Below the pieces are notes generated by a model that saw only the letters and a list, made by a program, of their open reading frames with translations, had not been told where the DNA came from and searched no databases. The position numbers and the translations under genes are program-made. 64,000 nt of DNA, from contig JAFKGQ010000023.1 of the NCBI GenBank assembly GCA_017307755.1, positions 32,559 through 96,558 of the forward strand, written 5' to 3'. The first letter of the stretch is position 1. Each line of letters opens with the position of its first letter. This stretch comes from Chitinophagaceae bacterium (GTDB lineage Bacteria > Bacteroidota > Bacteroidia > Chitinophagales > Chitinophagaceae). Below are positions 44,149 through 51,996 of the stretch, piece by piece.

Positions 44149-44622
44149 ATGAATTTTAGTACAACCTTTACGAGTCCGTATGCGCATTGGATCACACCTG
44201 TATTCTATTTTCTCGCTATGTATACCGTTGGCGCCGGGATGCTGGATAGTTTTGCCATGTACCATAGCTGGCGGTTTGTCGGACCGGCGGATTTCACACT
44301 CATGCATAAGGAAGCGGGGAACAGGGTCATCCGGGTATTGGTAATACCTTCAGCCATCATGACCATTTTTCTGGTCCTTCAGTTGTGGCACAGACCTACC
44401 GTAGTGCCCAAGTCACTGGTGTGGGTGGGGCTGGTATGCGCGATGATCACATGGCTTTCTTCTTTTTTTATCCAGATACCGCTGCAGATAAGACTTGACC
44501 ATGACCCCAGCGTGCTTGAACGATTGATCATATCCGACTGGATACGCGTAATCCCCAATCTTGTGTTTGCAGGCGTGGTCTTCGAAATGATGCGTAGAAG
44601 CATTACAGGATATAAAGTTTAA
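44149..44622 (+). CDS. Four-helix membrane protein, unknown function
   Basis: 157 residues from the ATG at 44149. Four hydrophobic segments: about 14-35 (WITPVFYFLAMYTVGAGMLD), 62-82 (VIRVLVIPSAIMTIFLVLQL), 90-112 (LVWVGLVCAMITWLSSFFIQ) and 131-150 (WIRVIPNLVFAGVVFEMM). The layout recalls DUF1772-like anthrone-oxygenase-fold membrane proteins, but I cannot assign it. It sits 55 bases after the methyltransferase and before a LuxR-type regulator. Confidence 0.65.
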   Translation: MNFSTTFTSPYAHWITPVFYFLAMYTVGAGMLDSFAMYHSWRFVGPADFTLMHKEAGNRVIRVLVIPSAIMTIFLVLQLWHRPTVVPKSLVWVGLVCAMITWLSSFFIQIPLQIRLDHDPSVLERLIISDWIRVIPNLVFAGVVFEMMRRSITGYKV

Positions 44623-44656
44623 AAATCAAGTATCTTTAGACTTTATACGCATCATT

Positions 44657-45415
44657 ATGTCTATAAAGTCAGCATCAGCGTCATTTAACGACTTTCTCAG
44701 GAATGATCCGCAGCAACTTCTCTCTCCCGGGTTTGAAGCTGAAGATGACGGCAACAGGATCCTGGACAGCTTATCCATGATCGAAAAGATCTATCCGGAG
44801 CAGGTTTTATTGTTATGCAACCGGAGCCATCCCCGCCTGCAATACATCAGCGCCAACTGCCGTCATCTGTTCGGTTTTGACAGGGAAGTGTTCAAGAACA
44901 TGAGCGTGTCTGATTTTTTCAGACAAATACATCCGGAAGATATCGATGGCCTTCAGCAGTGTTATAATTTTATTCAAAGTGCGGAGCCCTATGACCCTCT
45001 GACACACCGGTTTGTCTTACACTACCGCTACAGACACACGGACGGCCGTTACATCCATTTACGGGATGAGAAGCTGGCCATCACCGATGACGGCGGGAAA
45101 TGTATTTACTTCACCCTGTTCAAAGAGGTGACAGACGAAAAGTTCTTTTATGTACACCTGGATATTTACCGGTACAATAAGGGCAATGCGCTAAAACTAT
45201 ATGCCTATAACCCCAGGTCGGCGGATGCCCTTATCACTCCGCGACAGCACCAGATCATCAGGTTGATCATCCGGGGCTTTTCCACTCAGGAGATCGCCCG
45301 GCAGTTGAATGTCAGTATCAGCACCATTAAGAACCATAAACAGGTGTTGTTCAGGAAGGTCAACGTAAACAGCAGTGTTGAGCTGATCAGTTTAGTCAAA
45401 CGCCGGGAAATATGA
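44657..45415 (+). CDS. PAS-LuxR-type transcriptional regulator
   Basis: 252 residues. A PAS_3-like sensor domain (about 45-165) has LQYISANCRHLFGFDREVF, then VSDFFRQIHPEDIDGLQQ. The C-terminal LuxR/GerE helix-turn-helix is LITPRQHQIIRLIIRGFSTQ, then EIARQLNVSISTIKNHKQVL. No phospho-acceptor domain is present. Its stop overlaps the start of the nitrilase gene as ATGA (45412-45415), so the two are translationally coupled; the regulator may sense a compound linked to that enzyme. Confidence 0.9.
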   Translation: MSIKSASASFNDFLRNDPQQLLSPGFEAEDDGNRILDSLSMIEKIYPEQVLLLCNRSHPRLQYISANCRHLFGFDREVFKNMSVSDFFRQIHPEDIDGLQQCYNFIQSAEPYDPLTHRFVLHYRYRHTDGRYIHLRDEKLAITDDGGKCIYFTLFKEVTDEKFFYVHLDIYRYNKGNALKLYAYNPRSADALITPRQHQIIRLIIRGFSTQEIARQLNVSISTIKNHKQVLFRKVNVNSSVELISLVKRREI

Positions 45416-46143
45416 AAATTGCTGTAGCACAGACAAAGCCTGTCACAGGCGATATCCAAAAGAATATCGGGCGGCATAAGATATTGATAGACCTGGCTGT
45501 TTCCCGGGGCGTGGATACCATTATCTTCCCTGAGTTGTCATTGACGGGTTATGAGCCCCCGATGGCGGCGGCATGGGCTATCAGCCCGGACGACAGCAGG
45601 CTGGACGAGCTTTCCATGGCCAGCGAAGAGGGGGGGATTACCATTGGAGCCGGCGTCCCGACCAGACATGCCGAAGGCACCCGTATCGGTATGATCCTTT
45701 TTCAGCCTGGCAAACCAAGACGGCTGTATGCAAAAAGATATTTACACGCCGACGAAGAGCCATTCTTTGTCAGCGGCCCCGCCGACACCGGCTTGATAGG
45801 GGAGGGGAACAGGCTTGCCCTTGCCATCTGTTATGAGATCTCCGTCCCCCAACATGCGGAGGATGCATTTGCCTCCGGAGCAAAATTCTATGTCGCCAGC
45901 GTGGTCAAGTCCCCCCGCAACATCGATAAAGCGTTGACCCGGCTGTCGCAGATAAGCAGAGACTTTTCCGTGCCGGTGTTGATGGCTAATTCCATCGGGC
46001 AGGCGGATGGCGAGACATGCGCAGGAATGACATCTGTCTGGAATGACAAAGGACAGCTGATACAACAGCTCGATGATACACACGAAGGTATCCTGATCCT
46101 CGATACGGACACGCAGGAAGCAACAGCACATTTATCCCTGTAA
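45412..46143 (+). CDS. Carbon-nitrogen hydrolase (nitrilase superfamily)
   Basis: 243 residues. The catalytic triad is complete: Glu41 (IIFPELSLTGYEPP), Lys108 (LYAKRYLHADEEPF) and Cys140 (LALAICYEIS). The family hydrolyses amides or nitriles, such as omega-amides or carbamoyl compounds, through a cysteine thioester. It is slightly shorter than typical (about 260). Cytoplasmic. It is coupled to the PAS-LuxR gene by ATGA; substrate unknown. Confidence 0.93.
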   Translation: MKIAVAQTKPVTGDIQKNIGRHKILIDLAVSRGVDTIIFPELSLTGYEPPMAAAWAISPDDSRLDELSMASEEGGITIGAGVPTRHAEGTRIGMILFQPGKPRRLYAKRYLHADEEPFFVSGPADTGLIGEGNRLALAICYEISVPQHAEDAFASGAKFYVASVVKSPRNIDKALTRLSQISRDFSVPVLMANSIGQADGETCAGMTSVWNDKGQLIQQLDDTHEGILILDTDTQEATAHLSL

Positions 46144-46237
46144 ACACTTAGACGGACGTTTTTATTTCTTATTTCCGTAAAAGTTATTTACATTTATTAT
46201 GTCCTACATTAGTTCAAATAAACCTAATTGATTGCAT

Positions 46238-47446
46238 ATGAAAAAAATGATCCTTCCGGCGCTTGTCTGCGCCTCCGTCCTCCTTATAGGCGGATGCTCC
46301 AAAAAACCCATCGCCTCCAACAATACAGCCGGCAGGGCCGCCGCCCTGGCAGCGCCTGTCCACAGCCGGGTGGTTGTTTTCAACGGAGGGGATGAAAGCA
46401 TCTATCATTCCTTTCGCATTCCCTCTATCATCAAGACAAAGAATGGCACATTGGTGGCTTTTGCGGAAGGCAGGCGCTGGAGCCCCAGTGATTATGGCGA
46501 TATCAATGTCGTGTACAAGCGATCGACGGATAATGGGAATTCATGGCTTACCCTGGGAGAGGTCGTAGGAAAAGGGCCCGGGACCTGGGGCAATCCAACA
46601 GCCGTATACGATCCGACAGTAGGCGCCAACGGACGCATATGGCTTTTTATGGAGTGGAATGATTCCGCAAAACATAAATTCTCGGATTTTAAAGCCTGGG
46701 GGGATCGAAAGATCCATACCTCTTACAGCGATGACGATGGGATTACATGGTCCGATCCGCTGGACAGGACGAGTGACTTAACACCTGCCAGCTACAAATG
46801 GGATTGCGTAGGTCCGGGCATCGGTGTAAGGACAGCCTTTGATCACCCGGGCAGGCTGATCGTACCTGCGATGGGCAGGAATATCTACAGCGATGATCAC
46901 GGTAACACCTGGACTTCCGTCCCCATCCCGGGCGCAACGGATGAAAGCACGATCGTTGAATTGATGAATGGCAGCCTGATGAGAAATGACAGACCCGGCA
47001 CTACCTCCTGGGACTCCTCAAAAACAAGAAGAAAGTCAGTAGGTTCTATTGAAAGCGGGTTCCCTGGCTTCAGTTGGGTGACGGCGCTGCCCGACCCAAA
47101 GTGCGAGGCTTCCGTCCTGCGATATAACACGGACAGCCCTAACAGGATCATCTTCCTGAACCCCAATGGGACAGGACAACGATGTAATATGACCGTACGG
47201 ATCAGCTATGACGATGGGGTCACCTCGCCCAGGAGCAGGGCGCTCTATGACGCCGTCAACTGTAACTATACTTCAAGCACCGTGGTGTATGGCGGGTATT
47301 CCAGTATGGTCAAGACCTCCGACTATTGCATCGGCGCTCTGATAGAATATAACGAGGACGTACATCACTCCGACAGCAGTCACAAATCCATTGAGTTCAA
47401 CAAATTTAATCTCGCCTGGATACTAAATGGGCAGACAGAGCCGTAA
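46238..47446 (+). CDS. Lipoprotein sialidase (BNR/Asp-box, GH33-like)
   Basis: 402 residues from the ATG at 46238. The lipobox is LLIGGCS (Cys about 18). The six-bladed propeller shows the FRIP motif (YHSFRIPSIIKTKNG), the Asp-box repeats STDNGNSW, SDDDGITW and SDDHGNTW, and a substrate-side Arg/Glu set typical of exo-alpha-sialidases. It would cleave terminal sialic acids outside the inner membrane. No other sialic-acid gene is near, so it is an orphan. Catalytic residues were not all placed by eye. Confidence 0.9.
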   Translation: MKKMILPALVCASVLLIGGCSKKPIASNNTAGRAAALAAPVHSRVVVFNGGDESIYHSFRIPSIIKTKNGTLVAFAEGRRWSPSDYGDINVVYKRSTDNGNSWLTLGEVVGKGPGTWGNPTAVYDPTVGANGRIWLFMEWNDSAKHKFSDFKAWGDRKIHTSYSDDDGITWSDPLDRTSDLTPASYKWDCVGPGIGVRTAFDHPGRLIVPAMGRNIYSDDHGNTWTSVPIPGATDESTIVELMNGSLMRNDRPGTTSWDSSKTRRKSVGSIESGFPGFSWVTALPDPKCEASVLRYNTDSPNRIIFLNPNGTGQRCNMTVRISYDDGVTSPRSRALYDAVNCNYTSSTVVYGGYSSMVKTSDYCIGALIEYNEDVHHSDSSHKSIEFNKFNLAWILNGQTEP

Positions 47447-47463
47447 ATTACGGTAAAAAAAAG

Positions 47464-47775
47464 ATGATCACCAGAATATGGCATGGGAGGACTTCTCCCG
47501 GGCACTCCGACAGCTACCTAAGCTTTTTACTGAATGACGGCACGAAGGAATACCGGGAGACGGAGGGTAACATCTCCATTAAAGTATGGCGCCGGAAAGA
47601 AAAAGACTGTTGTCATTTTTATACTGTTACGGAATGGGAAGATCTGGAGGCAGTAAAGCGTTTTGCCGGTGAAGACTACGAAAAAGCCGTGTATTACCCG
47701 GAAGACGAGGGTATCCTGCTGGAATTTGAAGAGAAGGTCCTCCACTATGAAAGCTATGATGTGACAAAGGGGTAG
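47464..47775 (+). CDS. Small dimeric alpha-beta-barrel (ABM-like) protein
   Basis: 103 residues. The strand-helix pattern (ITRIWHGRTSPGHSDSYLSF, NISIKVWRRKEKDCCHFYTV, TEWEDLEAVKRFAGEDYEKA) matches antibiotic-biosynthesis-monooxygenase-like ferredoxin folds, which bind heme or small aromatic ligands or have no known activity. It follows the sialidase gene by 17 bases and converges with the amidase gene. Confidence 0.7.
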   Translation: MITRIWHGRTSPGHSDSYLSFLLNDGTKEYRETEGNISIKVWRRKEKDCCHFYTVTEWEDLEAVKRFAGEDYEKAVYYPEDEGILLEFEEKVLHYESYDVTKG

Positions 47776-47776
47776 G

Positions 47777-48586
47777 TTATTGGTATTGTCTGTACAAAGT
47801 GTAAAGGATCTTTTCATCCTGTAAACCCCAGCTCCGGGTAGTATCCTGCTCAAAATGACGTTTGAAAGCAAGTGCGGCGGCGCTACTATCCCTTATATCG
47901 TATCCCACCAGCCGAAGGGCTGTCAGACTGCTGAAACCCTGGGGTACGCAGACACCGGTGGTATCCCCATACCATAACCCAAACCCCTTATCCGCCAACT
48001 GTCGCCAGGGAAATGCCGCATTGGGATCATCCTTCCGGGTGGGGGCAATATCTCCGTGTCCGATAAAATTGGCGGCAGGTATGTTGTAAGTGCTCTTTAG
48101 CTTTGTCAGGAGACGCAGAAGGCTACCTATCTGCGCATCCGGGAATGATTCGAACCCATTATTATCCAGCTCGATCCCGATAGATATGGAATTGACATCC
48201 GTTACATTCCCCCATTTGCTGACACCGGCTTGCCATGCTCTCAGATAGTCATTCAGCATATGATAAACAGTCCCGTCCTTACAAATGACATAGTGCGCGC
48301 TCACCTGTGTCCTGGTCATGGTAAAGGTCTGTAGGGTCTGGGGACAACTGTTTTGAGCAGTATGATGGATGATGATAAAGTTCGGTTTTCGTAGATTGAA
48401 ATTGGTCGTACCCACCCAATAAGGCGCCGGAGGTATCGAGTCGACGCCGGCATCCAGTGGCGTTTGATCAATGACCCGGGCATACTGGCGGGACTGTTTT
48501 TTATAGTCCCGATTGGTAGCTTTATACGGATTTGTTTTACACGCGGATAGCAGGGTCAGAAAAAAGAAGACATATTTTTTCATCAT
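47777..48586 (-). CDS. N-acetylmuramoyl-L-alanine amidase, lipoprotein (AmiD-like)
   Basis: 269 residues. The lipobox is TLLSACKTN (Cys16). The Amidase_2 domain shows zinc ligands and catalytic residues in FIIIHHTAQNSCPQ and FIGHGDIAPTRKDDPNAAF, with the mid-domain SIGIELDNNGFE. It cleaves the amide between MurNAc and the peptide stem, recycling or remodelling peptidoglycan. As a lipoprotein it is anchored, probably in the outer membrane. It overlaps the NIPSNAP gene by 4 bases (48583-48586). Confidence 0.92.
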   Translation of the reverse strand: MMKKYVFFFLTLLSACKTNPYKATNRDYKKQSRQYARVIDQTPLDAGVDSIPPAPYWVGTTNFNLRKPNFIIIHHTAQNSCPQTLQTFTMTRTQVSAHYVICKDGTVYHMLNDYLRAWQAGVSKWGNVTDVNSISIGIELDNNGFESFPDAQIGSLLRLLTKLKSTYNIPAANFIGHGDIAPTRKDDPNAAFPWRQLADKGFGLWYGDTTGVCVPQGFSSLTALRLVGYDIRDSSAAALAFKRHFEQDTTRSWGLQDEKILYTLYRQYQ

Positions 48587-49344
48587 ATCTGTGAATAATT
48601 GGTAGGGGAGAGAAAGGTACGGGTAATTTTAGAGATCAGCCGGGCATCCGAATATTCCGGGATGGCGCTGATCTTTTTCCATTCCGGATCACTGCCAAAA
48701 GCCTTCCAGCATGTATCATGTCCCTCCATATTATCAAAACAAAGCATATAGGTCAGATTGGGCCGCCTAAGTCCGATGATCGTCTCGCCAAAGAATACGG
48801 GACGGGCGCCGATCTTTTTAAAGATATCTATTTCACCTGCTTCATTGAACATCTCAATTTTCTTTTGGCCAGCCGTTTCACCGGGACTTTCATAACACCG
48901 TAATTCAAAAAGGCGCTCTTTTCTTTCAGGTATTTCCATCTGCGGCATGTGCCGGAAAGCCTTGAGAAGGGAGCTTTCTATACGATCGTAAGCAGGCTGA
49001 TCCGCCGTGGCGGCATCATACGGCAGCTTGCCATTGAGCGCAGCCAATGGGTCCAGGGAATCCAACGGTACCAGCACAAACATTTTACCCTGCCCCTGGG
49101 GTTGATATTCGGTGAATACCCCTACATTCCTGATGCCGGCATGGTTCAAGGCAGGTACATATGTCTGCTCCAGGTATGCGCTGGTCAGTTGCCGTTGAGT
49201 GTCGTTTGCAAATGTATAGGTCCTGAGCTCATACCATTGTTGTTGCTTTTTACTGCTCATAGCGGAGACATTTTCGGACGGAAGCACCCCGGTCAATACA
49301 GGGCCTGAGAGTAATGTCGACTTTACAAAATTTCGTCTGTCCAT
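48583..49344 (-). CDS. NIPSNAP-family protein with Tat-type signal
   Basis: 253 residues. The N-terminus MDRRNFVKSTLLSGPVLTGV carries a twin-arginine motif (RRNFVK). Two NIPSNAP-like ferredoxin domains follow (WYELRTYTFANDTQRQL and RLFELRCYESPGETAGQK). In bacteria, NIPSNAP proteins are of uncertain function. It is coupled by ATGA to the amidase gene. Tat export would mean that it folds or binds a cofactor before export, but no cofactor motif is evident. Confidence 0.88.
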   Translation of the reverse strand: MDRRNFVKSTLLSGPVLTGVLPSENVSAMSSKKQQQWYELRTYTFANDTQRQLTSAYLEQTYVPALNHAGIRNVGVFTEYQPQGQGKMFVLVPLDSLDPLAALNGKLPYDAATADQPAYDRIESSLLKAFRHMPQMEIPERKERLFELRCYESPGETAGQKKIEMFNEAGEIDIFKKIGARPVFFGETIIGLRRPNLTYMLCFDNMEGHDTCWKAFGSDPEWKKISAIPEYSDARLISKITRTFLSPTNYSQI

Positions 49345-49388
49345 ATATCGGGTATTGAGAAACAGCCTGTAAAATATGAAAATCGCCT

Positions 49389-49396
49389 TAGATTTG
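49389..49396 (+). promoter_or_regulatory. -7 element of the hydrolase lipoprotein gene
   Basis: TAGATTTG matches TAnnTTTG exactly and lies 4 bases before the ATG at 49401, predicting a leaderless mRNA. The nearest TTG (49355-49357) is about 31 bases upstream, farther than usual. Confidence 0.4.
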
Positions 49397-49400
49397 CGGC

Positions 49401-50243
49401 ATGTCTGTAAAATCGTATGGCGCCTTTTTTATTTTATTGCTCACCGCCTGCATGACCTCCCAAAAAGATACCGGATATTATAAGGTCAGACCATCCATCA
49501 GCAACGATTCTGTAAATAAAGTCAGGTCCTATATATTTTCGATCGATAACGACAATTTCAGGCCATTGCAATACACAGGCCCCGATGGAACGGTCAATTA
49601 CAGGCTGCTGACGCCGGCAACGGTAAATAAGGGAGAACGATACCCGCTGGTGCTTGTATTGCACAGTTCCGGAAAACCTATAGGTACGGATAATATCAGC
49701 CAGTTGGGAATACTGGTCAAATTATGGGCGCAGCCAGGGATCAGGAAAAACTATCCTGCATATGTGGTCGCCCCCCAGTTTGCCAGGCGTTCTTCCAACT
49801 ATGTTTTGGATCCGGTCCGGCATGTGCTTGCCTCGGCGCCTGACCCCTGTCTTTCTACAGCGCTGCAGTTGGTCGACTCGTTAACAAGAACGCTTCCCAT
49901 AGATACGGCAAGGGTCTATGTAATGGGGTTCTCCATGGGAGGGTCCAGCGCTATTAATTCCCTGGAACTGCGACCCCACCTGTTTGCAGCCTGCATATCC
50001 ATTTCAGGCATACCCGGCTTCCGGCAAATCGAGACGATCTCACAAGTACCGGTCTGGCTGGTACATGGAAATGCCGACACGGAAAACCCTTTCAGCAGCG
50101 ATTCTTTATTATATAAGGAATTGCGGTCCGTACATGGACGGCATGTGAGGTTTTGGGAGGTTGATAAGCTTGATCACGCTGTTTATCCGGGGTTATACAG
50201 CGGAGATCTTATTCCACAATGGCTTTTTAAACAAAAGAAATAG
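49401..50243 (+). CDS. Alpha/beta-hydrolase lipoprotein (dienelactone-hydrolase/phospholipase-like)
   Basis: 280 residues. A signal peptide ends in a lipobox (FILLLTACMTS, Cys17). The fold markers are LVLVLHSSGKPIG (oxyanion side), the nucleophile elbow GFSMGGSSAI, an Asp in HGNADTENPF and the catalytic His in DKLDHAVYPG. The arrangement suits poly-hydroxybutyrate-depolymerase or feruloyl-esterase-like esterases. It is divergent from the NIPSNAP/amidase pair. Substrate unknown. Confidence 0.88.
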   Translation: MSVKSYGAFFILLLTACMTSQKDTGYYKVRPSISNDSVNKVRSYIFSIDNDNFRPLQYTGPDGTVNYRLLTPATVNKGERYPLVLVLHSSGKPIGTDNISQLGILVKLWAQPGIRKNYPAYVVAPQFARRSSNYVLDPVRHVLASAPDPCLSTALQLVDSLTRTLPIDTARVYVMGFSMGGSSAINSLELRPHLFAACISISGIPGFRQIETISQVPVWLVHGNADTENPFSSDSLLYKELRSVHGRHVRFWEVDKLDHAVYPGLYSGDLIPQWLFKQKK

Positions 50244-50246
50244 AGA

Positions 50247-50771
50247 TCACAAGTTTTTGCGCATCCGTACAATACCAAATGTCTCTCCATCGGGCAGAAC
50301 CTCATCTATTCTTTCCAATGGCCGGTAGCCCATAGCAGTATAAAGAGGTACCCCCGGTAATGTAGCGCCCAGTTCAAAACTTGTAAAGCCATTGCGCTGT
50401 GCGGCAGACTCACAAGCCCTGATCAGCTGGCTGCCGATGCCTTGTCTCGCATGATCCGGATGAACAAAAAATGCCCTGATCCTCGCCGCATCTCTGGCCG
50501 GGTCCAGCAAGGGGTCCTCTACATCTTTATGCTGATCGCCCCCATACAAAGTATTGCGTTTGCTCCAGCCGCCACAGCCGGCCAGCGTATTTTCTTTCTC
50601 AAAAATGTAATAGGTGCCGTCGACGATCAATTGGGTGTCGACGCCAAAGACGTACCGGATAGCGCTTTCTATTTGTCCGGTGGTGTAATAACCGGAGCTT
50701 AATCCACGGGCAGACAAAGCTATCAGCCCCTGTAACGCCGGAACATCCTTTATGGTAGCCAGTCTGATCAT
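50247..50771 (-). CDS. GNAT-family N-acetyltransferase
   Basis: 174 residues. Motif A is FFVHPDHARQGIGSQLIRAC; the C-terminal strand is FELGATLPGVPLYTAMGYRP. The family uses acetyl-CoA to acetylate amines or thiols. Its start overlaps the stop of the HxlR gene by 4 bases (50768-50771), so it is translated with that regulator. It converges with the hydrolase gene (3-base gap). Confidence 0.9.
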   Translation of the reverse strand: MIRLATIKDVPALQGLIALSARGLSSGYYTTGQIESAIRYVFGVDTQLIVDGTYYIFEKENTLAGCGGWSKRNTLYGGDQHKDVEDPLLDPARDAARIRAFFVHPDHARQGIGSQLIRACESAAQRNGFTSFELGATLPGVPLYTAMGYRPLERIDEVLPDGETFGIVRMRKNL

Positions 50772-51169
50772 ATTCGTGCGTCCTTTTTATCTTCATTACT
50801 CAATCCCCATGCACACATAGCCTCGATCACAGGTATAAAGGACTTCCCCTTTTCGGTGAGACTGTATTCCACCTTTTTCAGGCGCTGATCAGAGGCTGTA
50901 CGCTGTAAAATACCGTCGGCCTCCATCTCTCTTAATTGGGTGGTCAGCACTTTTTTGCTTAACCCTTCTACGAGGTGTACTATTTCACCAAAACGGTTTA
51001 CATCGTGGACAATGAGATTAAAAATGACCGGCTTCCATTTACCGCCAATCACATTATTGGTCAGTCTAACAGGGCAATTGCCGATGCGATGCACCATCGA
51101 TAAAAAATGATCGAATTTGGGAGATTGCTTTTGCTTCTGTAAAGATAGTAAATAGCTGGTCCTGTCCAT
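50768..51169 (-). CDS. HxlR-family winged-helix regulator
   Basis: 133 residues. CPVRLTNNVIGGKWKPVIFN, followed by RFGEIVHLVEGLSKKVLTTQ and LREMEADGILQR, is the HxlR/MarR-like signature. The Cys at the start of the domain (NCPVR) is the residue used for thiol redox sensing in family members such as HypR or YodB. Upstream lies the SDR gene, 35 bases away on the same strand, whose promoter has HxlR-like inverted repeats. A -7 element (TAGTTTTG) 14 bases before its ATG suggests a second promoter of its own. Confidence 0.92.
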   Translation of the reverse strand: MDRTSYLLSLQKQKQSPKFDHFLSMVHRIGNCPVRLTNNVIGGKWKPVIFNLIVHDVNRFGEIVHLVEGLSKKVLTTQLREMEADGILQRTASDQRLKKVEYSLTEKGKSFIPVIEAMCAWGLSNEDKKDARI

Positions 51170-51183
51170 TGCTGCGATTTCAC

Positions 51184-51191
51184 CAAAACTA
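51184..51191 (-). promoter_or_regulatory. -7 element of the HxlR gene
   Basis: On the minus strand TAGTTTTG (51191-51184) matches TAnnTTTG, 14 bases before the ATG at 51169, in the short gap after the SDR gene. No clear TTG lies at the normal distance. Confidence 0.35.
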
Positions 51192-51204
51192 CACGATTTA
51201 TTGC

Positions 51205-51885
51205 TTATACCAGGCTCGTACCTCCATCTACCTCCAATACCTGGCCCGTCATGTAATCATTGGTCATAAGGAAAACTACGGCATGACCAATGTCATGATT
51301 GTTTCCCATAAAGCCATTGAGATTTTTGGTCGTTGCGGTATGATCACCCTCCTTATCGATCCAGGTCGGTCGAATAGCATTGACCCTCACAGGCGCCAGA
51401 CTGACAGCCATGGCTTTTGCAAGCGATTCGGTAGCTGCGAATGCCACTGTAACCAGGCAATAATCCGGGTGCGGTCTGACCGCATACCCTCCGGACATCA
51501 GTGTTATTGACCCATTGGGGCTGATATGTCTGAACGCCTGTTGTAGAAAAATGAAAGTATGCCAGAACTTACCGTACAAATAGGAACTTTCGATAGTTGG
51601 GTATGTCGACCTGAAACTGCTTTCTCCTCCAGGGGAAGCAGAGATAAACAGATGATCAAAAGTACCGATTTCATCCAGCCAGGCCGGATAGCTCGCCGGC
51701 CGCGTCAGGTCGCCCGCAATTATGCGGGTCTTTGGCCCCAATGTTTTCTTTGCGGATAGTAATTGGGCTTCATCGCGACCGATGAGAATGACTTCCGCGC
51801 CCGCAGCGGATGCTATTTTGGCTGTGCCCAGTCCCATGCCATGGCTCCCGCCGATGAGGACTACTTTCCTTTTTTCTAGTTCCAT
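51205..51885 (-). CDS. Short-chain dehydrogenase/reductase (SDR)
   Basis: 226 residues from the ATG at 51885 (an in-frame ATG at 51960 would extend into its own promoter). The cofactor motif is VVLIGGSHGMGLGTAKIA (TGxxxGxG class). The active site is unusual: the usual Tyr-x-x-x-Lys is not clear, with SLSP-free text HPDYCLVTVAFAATESLAKA in that place, where Tyr is seen and the Lys four residues on is not. The C-terminus DYMTGQVLEVDGGTSLV is typical. Probably an NADPH-linked reductase or an inactive relative. Confidence 0.85.
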   Translation of the reverse strand: MELEKRKVVLIGGSHGMGLGTAKIASAAGAEVILIGRDEAQLLSAKKTLGPKTRIIAGDLTRPASYPAWLDEIGTFDHLFISASPGGESSFRSTYPTIESSYLYGKFWHTFIFLQQAFRHISPNGSITLMSGGYAVRPHPDYCLVTVAFAATESLAKAMAVSLAPVRVNAIRPTWIDKEGDHTATTKNLNGFMGNNHDIGHAVVFLMTNDYMTGQVLEVDGGTSLV

Positions 51886-51890
51886 GTTTA

Positions 51891-51921
51891 CAAATTTAGG
51901 CGTGTCGATGTTGAAAGTCAA
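51891..51921 (-). promoter_or_regulatory. Promoter of the SDR gene (leaderless type)
   Basis: On the minus strand, TTG (51921-51919), a 20-base spacer and TAAATTTG (51898-51891). The -7 element ends 5 bases before the ATG at 51885. The TTG lies at the edge of the inverted repeats described at 51919-51950, so a regulator binding there would cover it. Confidence 0.65.
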
Positions 51922-51950
51922 GTAGTTACTTAAAGGTAACCAACCACTTG
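51919..51950. promoter_or_regulatory. Inverted-repeat operator candidate, HxlR-like
   Basis: GTTAC (51925-51929) and GTAAC (51936-51940), 6 bases apart, are perfect arms; a wider pair CAAGTAGTT (51919-51927) / AACCACTTG (51942-51950) matches in 8 of 9. The 10-mer CTTAAAGGTA is repeated at 51929-51938 and 51974-51983. The position over the SDR promoter and before the divergent flavin monooxygenase gene suggests joint control. Confidence 0.5.
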
Positions 51951-51996
51951 AGGAAGTCATGGCGGCATGCTATCTTAAAGGTAGAATTACGACAGG

